Positions 48,163 through 56,995 are shown, counted from the first letter of the stretch. The stretch is 64,000 nt of DNA from Pseudoxanthomonas sp. YR558 (GCF_900116385.1 NZ_FPCI01000001.1:1550001-1614000), one strand, 5' to 3'. The notes: generated by a model from the sequence alone, not told the origin. Numbers and translations: made by a program.

Positions 48163-49518
48163 ATGAGCGAGAGCAAGACCTTCCACCTTCCCGACCTGGG
48201 CGAAGGCCTCCCGGACGCCACCATCGTCGAATGGTTCGTCAAGGAAGGCGACGTGATCCGGCTGGACGAACCGCTGGTGTCGATGGAGACCGCGAAGGCC
48301 GTGGTCGAAGTGCCCTCCCCGGTGTCCGGCAAGGTGGTGAAGCTCGCCGGCGCGGCGGGCGATGTGGTCATCACCGGCAGCATGCTGGCCGTGTTCGAGC
48401 CCGATGCCAGCCTGCCGCAGCGTGCGGAGGGCCAGGACACCGGCCATCACCATGGCCCGCCCAAGGAGCAATCCGCACCGGCTGCGGTCGCAGCACCCGC
48501 ACCGGCGGCGAACGACGGCGGTGAGCGCGATGATGCCGGCACCGTGGTCGGTGCCATGCAATCGTCCAACACCGTGCACGCCGAGCAGGCGATCGCGGTG
48601 GGTGGCGTCAAGGCTATGCCCGCCGTGCGCGCGATGGCGAAGAAGCTCGGGGTGGACCTCGCACGCGTGCGCGCCACCGGCGCCGATGGCGCGGTGACGA
48701 TGCAGGACGTGAAGCAGGCCGCGGCCGACGGCACCGCGCATGGTGCCGCGACGCCCGCCCCTGCCGCCACGCGCAACGTCGCTCCCGCTGCCGCATCGGC
48801 ACCCGTCGCGGCCCCGCAGCGGACCGCGCTGTCCGCGAGCGGAAAGCCGATGCGCACGCAGCCGCCGGGCGTCTCGGTCAGCGGCCAGCCGGAACAACTC
48901 AAGGGCGTGCGCCGGAACATGGCGCGCGTGATGGCCGATGCGCATGCCAAGGTCGTGCCGACCACGCTCAGCGACGACGCCGACGTGCATGCCTGGACGC
49001 CCGGCAACGACATGACCGGCCGCCTCGTCCGCGCCATCGTCCGCGCCTGCAAGACGGTGCCGGCGATGAACGCCTGGTTCGATGGCGAGAAGCTCACCCG
49101 CACGCTGCACCCGCATGTCGACATCGGCATCGCCGTGGATACCGATGACGGTCTGTTCGTCCCCGCGCTGCGCAATGCGGACCTGCTGGAGGCCGGCGGC
49201 GTGCGCGAGAGCATCAACCGCCTGCGCGCGCAGGTGGAAGACCGCAGCATCCCGCCGTCGGAGCTGACCGGCTACACGATCTCGCTGAGCAACTTCGGCA
49301 TGTTCGCTGGCCGCTACGCCACGCCGGTGGTGGTGCCGCCGTGCGTGGCCATCGTCGCCGCGGGTCGCGCGCGCCATCAGGTCACGCCGGTGATGGGCGG
49401 CTTCGAATCGCACAAGGTGATCCCGCTGTCGGTGACGTTCGACCACCGCGCCTGCACGGGCGGCGAAGCCGCGCGCTTCCTCAAGGCATTGATCGACGAT
49501 CTGGCCCTGCCTCAATAA
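48163..49518 (+). CDS. Dihydrolipoyl acyltransferase E2 component, variant catalytic motif
   Basis: 451 residues. One lipoyl domain (residues 1-77; lipoyl Lys45 in METAKAVVEV), an Ala/Pro linker, a peripheral-subunit binding domain (about 150-185, AVRAMAKKLGVDLARVRATG), a second Ala/Pro linker, and a catalytic acyltransferase domain (about 225-451). Catalytic His428 is present, but the usual HRxxDG reads HRACTG, with Thr in place of Asp. The complex needs an E3 subunit not encoded here. Confidence 0.93.
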   Translation: MSESKTFHLPDLGEGLPDATIVEWFVKEGDVIRLDEPLVSMETAKAVVEVPSPVSGKVVKLAGAAGDVVITGSMLAVFEPDASLPQRAEGQDTGHHHGPPKEQSAPAAVAAPAPAANDGGERDDAGTVVGAMQSSNTVHAEQAIAVGGVKAMPAVRAMAKKLGVDLARVRATGADGAVTMQDVKQAAADGTAHGAATPAPAATRNVAPAAASAPVAAPQRTALSASGKPMRTQPPGVSVSGQPEQLKGVRRNMARVMADAHAKVVPTTLSDDADVHAWTPGNDMTGRLVRAIVRACKTVPAMNAWFDGEKLTRTLHPHVDIGIAVDTDDGLFVPALRNADLLEAGGVRESINRLRAQVEDRSIPPSELTGYTISLSNFGMFAGRYATPVVVPPCVAIVAAGRARHQVTPVMGGFESHKVIPLSVTFDHRACTGGEAARFLKALIDDLALPQ

Positions 49519-49533
49519 CGCGGGCGTCGTACA

Positions 49534-49563
49534 AGTGAGCGACGCAGAGGTACGTCGCTCACT
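49534..49563 (+). terminator. Strong hairpin after the E2 gene
   Basis: AGTGAGCGACG (49534-49544) and CGTCGCTCACT (49553-49563) form a perfect 11-bp stem with an 8-nt loop, 16 bp past the E2 stop. No T tract follows, so it may protect the transcript end or act with Rho rather than as an intrinsic terminator. Confidence 0.5.
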
Positions 49564-49644
49564 CCACCAGCGCTGTGGGATGAGGACAACACGCGTCCGC
49601 GAAGCGTGGCAGGATGCTGCGGTGATCCCACCGCAGGAGTCGCC

Positions 49645-50031
49645 ATGAGCCACCGCAGCCGCCTCGCCGGTTTCATCATCGACAGCCAGGTCGACGACCT
49701 GCCCGCCGCCTCCGCCTTCTGGAGCGCCGCCCTGGGGTTGAAGGTCACCGATCCCGACGACGGCGGCCTGGGCATCTACGACAAATTCGAGCCCGGCCCG
49801 GGCGGCCTGCATATCGAAGTGCAGAAGGTGAAGCATGAAGCGCGCGTGCACCTGGATATCGAAACCGATGACATCGAGGCCGAAGTCATGCGCCTGGAGT
49901 CGCTCGGCGCGAAGCGGGTGCAGCACGTGCGAAACCGCTGGTGGGTGATGGAAGCACCTACCGGCCACCGCTTCTGCGTGGTGCCGATGAACGAGGACAG
50001 CGCGCGCGAAGCGCCCAACCGCTGGCCCTGA
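49645..50031 (+). CDS. VOC/glyoxalase-like protein
   Basis: 128 residues from the ATG at 49645 (GCAGGAG site). Two beta-alpha-beta-beta-beta halves of the VOC fold: FIIDSQVDDLPAASAFWSAAL, then HLDIETDDIEAEVMRLESLGA and NRWWVMEAPTGHRFCVVP. Candidate metal or substrate residues are His60-type (GGLHIEVQ) and Glu in MEAPTG. Function unspecified; most relatives are glyoxalase- or resistance-like. It converges with the BLUF gene. Confidence 0.88.
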   Translation: MSHRSRLAGFIIDSQVDDLPAASAFWSAALGLKVTDPDDGGLGIYDKFEPGPGGLHIEVQKVKHEARVHLDIETDDIEAEVMRLESLGAKRVQHVRNRWWVMEAPTGHRFCVVPMNEDSAREAPNRWP

Positions 50032-50035
50032 CGCG

Positions 50036-50470
50036 TCAGCGCGACAGGATCGCCTGCTCGCTCCAGAACGTCAGCAGGCGCATCAGTCCGGGCGACGAAC
50101 CGGCATGGTCTTCCAACCAGGGGGCGTCGCGCTGCCACTGCGCCTGGCTCAATTGCTGCACGACGCTTTGCGGCGCCTCCGAAAACCCCATGTGCCAGCG
50201 CTGGAACCGGCGCGCGTCCAACCGTCCCTGCTCCAGGATCTCCAACCGGTGATGTTGGCTGGCGCGCGTGATCCGCGCATAGATCTGCTCCACGTCCGCG
50301 CGCGTCCCCTCGAGGTACTGCACGAACTGGCGGTCGCCGTACAGCAGCACGCCGGTGACGTTCGCCAGTTCGTTATTGATGCGCGCATCCAGCAGCAGGA
50401 TGTCCAGGTCCGACGCATCCAGCGGGCGCGAGGCCTGGCTCTGGTAGACGAGTGCGTGGAGAGGCGCCAT
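50036..50470 (-). CDS. BLUF blue-light sensor protein
   Basis: 144 residues from the ATG at 50470. Flavin-binding residues match the AppA BLUF domain at a constant offset of 12: Tyr9, Asn33, Gln51, Trp92 and Met94 correspond to AppA Tyr21, Asn45, Gln63, Trp104 and Met106. The signatures TGVLLYGDRQFVQYLEG and FQRWHMGF are clear. A C-terminal extension of about 45 residues is helical with no recognised output domain. A short-BLUF protein usually works through a protein partner. The ATG at 50506 is a less likely start. Confidence 0.9.
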   Translation of the reverse strand: MAPLHALVYQSQASRPLDASDLDILLLDARINNELANVTGVLLYGDRQFVQYLEGTRADVEQIYARITRASQHHRLEILEQGRLDARRFQRWHMGFSEAPQSVVQQLSQAQWQRDAPWLEDHAGSSPGLMRLLTFWSEQAILSR

Positions 50471-50541
50471 GGAATTCGCCGAAGAGGCCGACAGGACGCG
50501 CAGCATAGCGCGTGCCGCCCCCCGAGCGGCGCGCTCTCGTG

Positions 50542-52185
50542 CTACTCGCGTTCGGCGCGGCTGCGTTCGCGCGCGGCCCTGAACTCCGATCCGTCCAGCC
50601 AATGCGGCCATGTATCGCCGTCGGCGATCTCGCGACCGAGCACGTAGAGGATCTCCACGTCCTGCGTCTGTCCGTGCGCATTCCACGTCGACGTCCAGGC
50701 GTCGCAGGCCTGGTGGTAGCACTTGGCGAAGTACGCATCGCGCAGGGCCTTGCCGCTCGCGACGCCACCGTCCATGCGATCCAGCCCCGCGCCCACGGTG
50801 ATCGCCGGCACGCCAGCCCGAGCGAACGCGAAATGGTCAGCGCGATAGAAGAAACCTGCTTCCAGATTGGGGTCCGGCGAGTACGTCCGCCCTTGTGCCT
50901 CGGCGACGCGCTTCAGGTCGCCCTCCAGCGACACCCGTCCGTTGCCCCACGAGGCGATGTCGCGCGTGGGGCCGTCGGGGCTGAGCATCTCGATGTTCAG
51001 CACCGCGGCGGTCTTCGCCAACGGCACCAGCGGATTCGCCGCGTAGAACGTCGCACCCTGCAAACCCTTCTCTTCCGCCGTCAGCGCCATGAACAGCAGC
51101 GTCCGCTGTGGCCGCGGGCCGGCAGCAAACACGCGCGCCAGTTCGATCACCGCCGCCACGCCGGTCGCGTTGTCGACCGCGCCGTGGCGCACCGGGTCAC
51201 CGGCCGCATCGGGTTCGCCGATGCCGAACGCGTCCCAATGGGCCGAATAGATGACGGTCTCATCGGGACGCTGCGCACCCTCCAGCCGGCCGATGACGTT
51301 CCGCGTGACCACTTGGTCGCGTTTGATGGCGAATGCGGCGGACAGCGTCGCATCGCCCAGCGCCACCGGCGTGAACGCCTTCGTCTGCGCACGACGCTTC
51401 TCCGCATCGAAATCCAGCCCGGCGCGCTTGAACAGCGAGACCGCGAGATCGCGCTGCATCCAGCCGCGCAGCCGCGTGTGGTACTTCGCCGCATCCGGAC
51501 GCGGAATGTCGAACACCGCCGACAGGCCGGAGGCGCGCACCGTCGCCCAGCCATACGCGGCCGGCGCGGTCTCATGGACGATCAGAACGCCTGCGGCGCC
51601 TTGGCGCGCGAGCTCCTCGTACTTGTACGTCCAACGACCGTAGTAGGTCACCGCACGCCCATCGAAGGCACCCGGCGCGTCGGTCTCGAAATCCGGATCG
51701 TTGACTAGAACCACGGCAACCTTGCCGGCGAGATCGGCATCCTTGAAATCATCCCAGCCGCGTTCCGGCGCATCGATGCCGTAGCCCACGAAGACCAGCG
51801 GCGCGTCGGCCAGCGCGATGCGGTCGACCGGGCTCAGGCTCTGCAGCACCACGTCTTCGCCGTTGGCGAGCACCTGCGTTTCACCGCCGATGCGCAGTGA
51901 TGCCGTCACCGCCCCCTCCACCTGCGCGCGCACCAGCGGCACCGCCTGCGTCCAGCCGCCCTCCTCGCCTCCCGGCTGCACGCCGGCCTGCTTCAGCGCA
52001 TCGACGACATAGGCGATCGTCTTGTCTTCACCGGGGGTCGCCGGCGCGCGACCTTCGAACGCATCGGACGCCAGCACGCGCACGTGGCGCGACAGGTTGT
52101 CGGCACTGATACCGCCACCCGGGACGTCCGCAGCGAGCGCGGGCACCGCGCACAAGGAAAGCAGCATCGGAAGCGCGCGTTTCAT
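50542..52185 (-). CDS. M28-family zinc metallopeptidase, secreted
   Basis: 547 residues from the ATG at 52185 (GAGG site). Signal peptide with cleavage near ALAAD. Zinc-binding residues of M28 are visible: SAHWDAFG (His), VDNATGVAAV (bridging Asp), ALTAEEKGLQG (catalytic Glu and zinc Glu), and a C-terminal His in FYRADHFAFARAGVP. A protease-associated (PA)-like insertion lies near residues 140-240. It would release amino acids from peptides in the periplasm or outside. Alone in its direction. Confidence 0.9.
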   Translation of the reverse strand: MKRALPMLLSLCAVPALAADVPGGGISADNLSRHVRVLASDAFEGRAPATPGEDKTIAYVVDALKQAGVQPGGEEGGWTQAVPLVRAQVEGAVTASLRIGGETQVLANGEDVVLQSLSPVDRIALADAPLVFVGYGIDAPERGWDDFKDADLAGKVAVVLVNDPDFETDAPGAFDGRAVTYYGRWTYKYEELARQGAAGVLIVHETAPAAYGWATVRASGLSAVFDIPRPDAAKYHTRLRGWMQRDLAVSLFKRAGLDFDAEKRRAQTKAFTPVALGDATLSAAFAIKRDQVVTRNVIGRLEGAQRPDETVIYSAHWDAFGIGEPDAAGDPVRHGAVDNATGVAAVIELARVFAAGPRPQRTLLFMALTAEEKGLQGATFYAANPLVPLAKTAAVLNIEMLSPDGPTRDIASWGNGRVSLEGDLKRVAEAQGRTYSPDPNLEAGFFYRADHFAFARAGVPAITVGAGLDRMDGGVASGKALRDAYFAKCYHQACDAWTSTWNAHGQTQDVEILYVLGREIADGDTWPHWLDGSEFRAARERSRAERE

Positions 52186-52243
52186 GGAGATCAACCTCGT
52201 TCTATCGTCGCCGCGATTCTAAGGGATGCTTCCCCGAACGCCC

Positions 52244-53173
52244 TCACGGTCGCCCACGATCGAGCCACACGCCAAGACCCTGCGCATTCAACTCGATGTC
52301 CATGGCCAGGATGCGTTCGACATCTTCATCTGCCAACGGCACCTGCAATGCGTGGGCACGCTCCAGGTAGAGCGCCGTGAGACCCGCGGTGAGGCAACGG
52401 TGCCGGTCCGCGCGCCCGTCGCAACTGTCGGCAATGGCCACCATCGCATCGATCTGCTCGTACAAGGCCTGCGCCAGGCGCGGCACGTCGGACACGGGCC
52501 CGTAATGGGTGAGGTACATGGCCTCGGGCGCGCGTTCGACCATGCGCGCGATGCTGGCCTTCAGCGCCGCAGGTTCGAATTGCACGGGCGTGGTCGTCGG
52601 CAGGATGAAGGCGCCCTGTGGCCCATCCAGTTCGCGATAGGACAGCCCGAACGTGTCCCCGGTGAACCAACTCCGGCTGCGCGTATCCCAGATGCAGTGG
52701 TGGTGCCGTGCGTGACCCGGCGTATCGATGCACTCCAGCGCGCGGCCGGCCAACAGCACTGTCTCGCCATCGTCGACGATGCGCACGCGCGCCTCCGGCA
52801 CGGGCTGGATGGCACCGTAGCTGCGCTGCATCTCTTCTTCGCCATACACCGCGGTCGCCCCCGCGATGAGCTTCTCCGGGTCGATGAGGTGCGGCGCCGC
52901 ACGCGGATGTGCGACCAGCGTGGCGTTCGGCAAGTGCTGCATCAGCAGGCCGGCGCCGCCGGCATGGTCGAGGTGCACGTGGGTGACGATCAGCAGGTCG
53001 ATGTCGGCAGCGGCGAGGCCGGCGCGCTGCGCCGCCGCCAGCAACAGCGGTACGGAATGGTGGGTGCCGCAGTCGATGAACGCACCGCGACCTTCCTCGA
53101 CGATCAGGTAGGCGGCGTCGAAGTGGTCGCGCTGGAACGCGGTGTCGATGGTGTGGATGCCGTGGAGGCTCAT
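52244..53173 (-). CDS. MBL-fold metallohydrolase
   Basis: 309 residues. Metal motif HVHLDHAGGAG near residue 65, with His in TPGHARHHHC and Asp in FTGDTFG, and a final metal His in YLTHYGPVSD. This is the glyoxalase II/lactonase-type layout. Substrate unknown. It lies between the peptidase and a small membrane-protein gene. Confidence 0.9.
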   Translation of the reverse strand: MSLHGIHTIDTAFQRDHFDAAYLIVEEGRGAFIDCGTHHSVPLLLAAAQRAGLAAADIDLLIVTHVHLDHAGGAGLLMQHLPNATLVAHPRAAPHLIDPEKLIAGATAVYGEEEMQRSYGAIQPVPEARVRIVDDGETVLLAGRALECIDTPGHARHHHCIWDTRSRSWFTGDTFGLSYRELDGPQGAFILPTTTPVQFEPAALKASIARMVERAPEAMYLTHYGPVSDVPRLAQALYEQIDAMVAIADSCDGRADRHRCLTAGLTALYLERAHALQVPLADEDVERILAMDIELNAQGLGVWLDRGRP

Positions 53174-53267
53174 CCGCGGGCCTGTGTGGGGACGGATGAC
53201 CCGATTCTAGTCCGCGATCCGCGACAGCACGACCCGCCTTTGGTGGAACACGCCATCCACGCTCAGG

Positions 53268-53567
53268 TCACCCGCGCGACAACCACCAGCCGCGCAGCGG
53301 CACCGCCAACGTCAGCACGAACAGGAAAGCACCGTAGGCGACGAGCGTCGCCAGCACCTGCTTCCAGATCGCGCCGGTGCCCACGTCGGACGCACCGAGC
53401 GCATACCCCCACTGCATGCCGATAAAGCTGAGCACGAAGGCCACCGCGAGCGCCGCGAGATCGAAGCCCTTGCGGCGCGCGTTGCGCGGCTGGCGCGGGA
53501 ACAGCCAGTACAACGATCCCAGCAACAGGAACCACGGCAGGAACAGGATGACCGCCAGGTACGGCAT
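53268..53567 (-). CDS. Small three-helix membrane protein
   Basis: 99 residues with transmembrane segments at about 3-23, 35-58 and 70-90. Basic residues after the first and third segments favour a cytoplasmic loop there. Located just after trpS (4-bp gap) in the same direction. Not recognised. Confidence 0.75.
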   Translation of the reverse strand: MPYLAVILFLPWFLLLGSLYWLFPRQPRNARRKGFDLAALAVAFVLSFIGMQWGYALGASDVGTGAIWKQVLATLVAYGAFLFVLTLAVPLRGWWLSRG

Positions 53568-53570
53568 GGC

Positions 53571-54866
53571 TCAAGCCTCCGCGGCGCGCAACGCGGCCAA
53601 CGCCGCGAGCACATCACCGGCGGGGACCTGCAGCACGATCTCCGGCGTTTCCATCGCGTCCGCCTGCTCGGCCTGCTTGAGCACACCGATCAGCTTGCCG
53701 GCGTCCTTCGGCGAATCGAAGCCGTTGCTCTGCACCAGCACGTTGCCCTCGGCGTCCGTGAGCTTGAAGTAGAAGCGGCCATCGGTATCGCGGTACTGCT
53801 TGAACGCCGGCAACGCGGCCCTCGAGGCCGTGGCTTTCGCCTCGACCACCGGTTGCTGGGACAGGTCACGCAGGCCCACCGCATGGCGCAGCTCAGCCAG
53901 CAGCGGCGTGGCATAGCGCTCGCGCAGGCGGCGGGCGCCATCGCGCAGGATGGCTTCGATGTCGGCCGGCTTGGCCATTAGCGCTTCGTACTTCTCGCGC
54001 AGCGGTGCGATTTCCGCATCGATGCGTTCGAACAGCTGCTGCTTGGCGTCGCCCCAGCTGATGCCGTCGGCGAACTTCTGCGCGAATGCGCGCGTTTCCT
54101 CGGCGCTGCCGAAGGCTTGGTAGAGCTGGAACAGCGCCGAACCTTCGGTGTCTTTCGGCTCGCCAGGCCCGCGCGAGTCGGTCAGGATGGAGAACACCAG
54201 TTTCTTGAGCTCCTCGCGCGGTGCGAACAGCGGGATGGTGTTGTTGTAGCTCTTGCTCATCTTGCGCCCGTCCAAGCCGGGCAGCGTGGCGACGTTGTCG
54301 TCGATCAGCGCCTCCGGCAGGGTGAAGTACTCCTTGCCGTAGACGTGGTTGAAGCGCTGGCCGAAGTCGCGCGCCATCTCGATGTGCTGGATCTGGTCGC
54401 GACCCACCGGCACCTGGTGCGCGTTGAAGATCAGGATGTCGGCAGCCATGAGCACCGGGTACATGAAGAGGCCCGCGCTGACGCCGGCATCCGGGTCTTC
54501 GCCCTCGGCGTTGTTCTTGTCCACCGCGGCCTTGTAGGCATGCGCGCGGTTGAGGATGCCCTTGCCCGCCACGCAGGTCAGGAACCACGTGAGCTCGGTG
54601 ATCTCCGGCACGTCGCTCTGGCGGTAGAACCAGACCTTGTCCGGCTCCAGGCCGCAGGCCAGCCAGGTCGCCGCGATCTCCAGCGTGGAACGCTGGGTGC
54701 GCGCCGGGTCCTGCGCCTTGATGAGGCTGTGCAGGTCGGCCAGGAAGTAGAAGCTCTCCGTGTCCGCGGCACGGCTGGCGGCCACGGCGGGGCGCACGGC
54801 GCCGACGTAGTTGCCCAGGTGCGGCGTGCCCGAGGTGGTGATGCCGGTAAGGACGCGGGTGGTCAT
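53571..54866 (-). CDS. trpS: Tryptophanyl-tRNA synthetase with YegP-like C-terminal extension
   Basis: 431 residues from the ATG at 54866; typical bacterial TrpRS is about 330. The HIGH-type motif is SGTPHLGNYVGA (about 12-23) and the KMSKS motif is DGRKMSKSYNNT (about 200-215). Beyond the class I synthetase body, residues 353-400 (FKQYRDTDGRFYFKLTD, then LVQSNGFDSPKDAG) look like a DUF1508/YegP repeat, ending in a 30-residue tail. The extension is probably shared within this bacterial family. It charges tRNA-Trp; the added module's role is unknown. Confidence 0.95.
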   Translation of the reverse strand: MTTRVLTGITTSGTPHLGNYVGAVRPAVAASRAADTESFYFLADLHSLIKAQDPARTQRSTLEIAATWLACGLEPDKVWFYRQSDVPEITELTWFLTCVAGKGILNRAHAYKAAVDKNNAEGEDPDAGVSAGLFMYPVLMAADILIFNAHQVPVGRDQIQHIEMARDFGQRFNHVYGKEYFTLPEALIDDNVATLPGLDGRKMSKSYNNTIPLFAPREELKKLVFSILTDSRGPGEPKDTEGSALFQLYQAFGSAEETRAFAQKFADGISWGDAKQQLFERIDAEIAPLREKYEALMAKPADIEAILRDGARRLRERYATPLLAELRHAVGLRDLSQQPVVEAKATASRAALPAFKQYRDTDGRFYFKLTDAEGNVLVQSNGFDSPKDAGKLIGVLKQAEQADAMETPEIVLQVPAGDVLAALAALRAAEA

Positions 54867-55058
54867 GTGCGAAGCGGGGGCATGCGGGAAAGCGGCCAGT
54901 TTACCGGCTGGGGGCGGGCGATGCCGGTGGCCGGCCTGCGACACGGCGTCGCAGGCGCGGCCCACTGGCGGCTTAACCGGGGCAGGCATCGCCGTTCCAG
55001 GCAACCCCACTGCCGCCGACGATCCGTTCCCAGCATCGTCCCCACCTGGAGAACGGAC

Positions 55059-55865
55059 ATGCTGCATCGCATCCTCGCTTCCCTGGCTACGCTGGCGCTG
55101 CTCGCCGCGTGCGCCCCGTCCCATGCCCGCCCACTCGTGGACGTCAGCGTGGTCGACCGCGACACCGGCGAATGGCTGTCCCAACACCCCCACCGGGGCG
55201 ATGTCTGGGTGGCCGGTTCGCCCGGTCATCGCTACAGCGTCCGCCTAACCAACACCACCGGCGAGCGCGTGCTGGTCGTGCTGTCGGTCGACGGTGTCAA
55301 CGCGATCACGGGCCAGACCGCGCACCCTTCGCAAGCGGGCTACGTGCTGGAACCGTGGCAGACAACGGAGATCAACGGCTGGCGCAAGTCGATGCACGAC
55401 GTGGCGCAGTTCGTCTTCACCGACCTCGGCGACAGCTACGCCGCACGTACCGGCCGGCCGCGCAACGTCGGTGTGATCGGCGTAGCGGCGTTCCGCGAAG
55501 CCCGTACCTACTATCCGCAATACACGCCGCCGCCGATCGCGCGGGGACGGATGGAAAAGCGAGGCGAAGCCAATGACGCCGCCGCGGCACCCGCGGACAC
55601 GTCACGCGGAATTGCCGCCGAAGAATCCATGCGCCAGCAGAGCATCGGCACCGGGCACGGGGATCGCGAATGGGCCCCGACCTCGCGCACGGGTTTCGAA
55701 CGCGCGACGCGCCAGCCGGAACAGGTGAGCGAAGTGCGCTACGACGACTACCGTCGCCTGGTCGCGCTCGGCGTGGTACCGCGGCGCCATGGCCCAATCT
55801 GGCGCGAGGACGCACCGTCCGCGTTCCCCGGCGGCTTCGTCGCCGATCCGCCGCGCTATCGTTGA
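55059..55865 (+). CDS. Lipoprotein of unknown function
   Basis: 268 residues. Lipoprotein signal ends LLAAC (Cys18). The mature region begins with a beta-rich domain (about 28-150: YSVRLTNTTGERVLVVLSVDG, INGWRKSMHDVAQFVF) that resembles a small immunoglobulin-like or DUF4384-like fold, followed by a polar Arg/Pro/Ala-rich stretch with no predicted structure. Function unknown. Confidence 0.8.
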   Translation: MLHRILASLATLALLAACAPSHARPLVDVSVVDRDTGEWLSQHPHRGDVWVAGSPGHRYSVRLTNTTGERVLVVLSVDGVNAITGQTAHPSQAGYVLEPWQTTEINGWRKSMHDVAQFVFTDLGDSYAARTGRPRNVGVIGVAAFREARTYYPQYTPPPIARGRMEKRGEANDAAAAPADTSRGIAAEESMRQQSIGTGHGDREWAPTSRTGFERATRQPEQVSEVRYDDYRRLVALGVVPRRHGPIWREDAPSAFPGGFVADPPRYR

Positions 55866-55878
55866 GCGCAAAAACGCA

Positions 55879-55903
55879 GACGGGCCGCGCGAGGCGGCCC
55901 GTC
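55879..55903 (-). terminator. Terminator for csbD
   Basis: GACGGGCCGC (55879-55888), 5-nt loop and GCGGCCCGTC (55894-55903), followed on the minus strand by a GCGTTTTTG stretch. The T run faces the csbD side, so it most likely terminates csbD transcription. Confidence 0.65.
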
Positions 55904-55926
55904 CTGCTCGACGCGGCGTCAGCCGG

Positions 55927-56148
55927 TCAGTGGTTCACGGATTTGTCCGAGCGCAGGCTGCGCTGGAAGTCTTCCACTTCGGTATGCGCGCGGTCGCGGT
56001 CGTAGCCGTAGCGCTCCTGCAGCCGGCCTTCGAGATATTCGGCGTTGCCCTGCGCGACCTTGAAATCGTCGTCGGTCAGGTCGCCCCACTTCGCCTGGAT
56101 CTTGCCCTTTAGCTGCTTCCAGTTGCCGGCGATGATGTCCTGGTTCAT
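55927..56148 (-). CDS. CsbD-family stress protein
   Basis: 73 residues, entirely helical and charged, with the CsbD pattern: [20 protein letters not shown] near the start, then [18 protein letters not shown]. CsbD proteins accumulate under general stress; function is not defined. It is a single gene flanked by terminators. Confidence 0.93.
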   Translation of the reverse strand: MNQDIIAGNWKQLKGKIQAKWGDLTDDDFKVAQGNAEYLEGRLQERYGYDRDRAHTEVEDFQRSLRSDKSVNH

Positions 56149-56315
56149 GGTGTTGCCTCGCTAGATGTCGCGGCAGGGGGCGCCGCGGAAACAGCATCGC
56201 AAACGGCGCGTTCCCATCCGATCAAGTGGCCGTCAACGCATCATTATGATTGCCTGAACGATTCAGTCGCATGACGAAGCGTTCGCAGCGATGAATGCGC
56301 GAGGTGCAAACACGC

Positions 56316-56347
56316 AAAAAAAACGGGCCGCGATGCGGCCCGTTTTT
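56316..56347. terminator. Bidirectional terminator
   Basis: AAACGGGCCGC (56321-56331), loop GAT, and GCGGCCCGTTT (56335-56345) with A and T runs on both sides. Serves the entericidin-like gene at 56364 (minus strand). Confidence 0.85.
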
Positions 56348-56363
56348 CTGGTTGGCGCCGGCC

Positions 56364-56498
56364 TTACTTGCCGGACGAATCCTCGACCTTTTCGCCCACC
56401 TTCTGCACGTCCTTGCCGAACCCCTTGACGGTGTTGCAGCCGGACAGCACGGCGACGGAGAACAGGGACAACAGCATCAACGCGACGAAACGCTTCAT
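56364..56498 (-). CDS. Entericidin-like lipoprotein (first of tandem pair)
   Basis: 44 residues from the ATG at 56498 (CAGGAGT site). Lipoprotein signal ending VLSGC, then the entericidin core NTVKGFGKDVQKVGEKVED. Entericidins are small membrane-associated lipoproteins; EcnA/EcnB of Escherichia coli act as antidote/toxin. Confidence 0.9.
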   Translation of the reverse strand: MKRFVALMLLSLFSVAVLSGCNTVKGFGKDVQKVGEKVEDSSGK

Positions 56499-56631
56499 AA
56501 GCGACTCCTGTGGACGGTATTCACGATCGGGGGCTCGGGCGGCCGGACCGTGCCGGCGGTGCTGCCCACCCGCGCAGTCTGATTCAAGCACACTGGCTGC
56601 CGGCTGACCAAACGCGTGCGCCCACAACGAA

Positions 56632-56659
56632 GAAGGGCCGGGAGCGACCCCGGCCCTTC
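56632..56659 (-). terminator. Hairpin downstream of the second entericidin gene
   Basis: GAAGGGCCGGG and CCCGGCCCTTC (56632-56642 and 56649-56659) form an 11-bp stem. A second hairpin (GGGACCCC/GGGGTCCC, 56665-56682) lies just upstream in transcription order. Neither has a clear T run; the pair likely terminates or protects the transcript of the gene at 56697-56849. Confidence 0.5.
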
Positions 56660-56696
56660 CTGTAGGGACCCCTCGGGGTCCCGAGTCACACATGGA

Positions 56697-56849
56697 TCAG
56701 CACTTGCCGTCCTTGCAATCCTGCGCCTTGTCTTCAACCTTCTCGCCGACCTTCTGTACGTCCTTGCCGGCACCGGCCATGGTGTTGCAACCGGACAGCA
56801 CCGCCGTCGAGAACAGGGCCAGCATCAGCAGGGTCATCGCACGCTTCAT
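56697..56849 (-). CDS. Entericidin-like lipoprotein (second of tandem pair)
   Basis: 50 residues from the ATG at 56849 (AGGAGAA site). Same layout as its neighbour: signal ending VLSGC, core NTMAGAGKDVQKVGEKVED, and an extra Cys pair-like tail (DCKDGKC). The two genes face the same way, separated by about 200 bp with terminator-type hairpins between them, so each is probably transcribed separately. A toxin/antidote relation as in EcnA/EcnB is possible but which is which is unclear. Confidence 0.9.
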   Translation of the reverse strand: MKRAMTLLMLALFSTAVLSGCNTMAGAGKDVQKVGEKVEDKAQDCKDGKC

Positions 56850-56995
56850 GTGTTTTCTCCTGGTGGAAAGGGGTGCCGCTGCGCGTGCGTCCGACGTCGC
56901 GGCGGCGTGTGCGTCCACCTTCGACGCGCCGCCGTATAGACCGCGTGAAGCCCGCTCCGTGCCGTTCAGTCGCAGTTTTCCCTACGGTGCCGGCC

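Noticed and set aside
48145..49968. 607-residue open frame on the minus strand opposite the E2 gene
   Set aside because: Compositionally biased (His, Arg, Ala); no signatures, while the plus strand encodes an E2 with all its domains.
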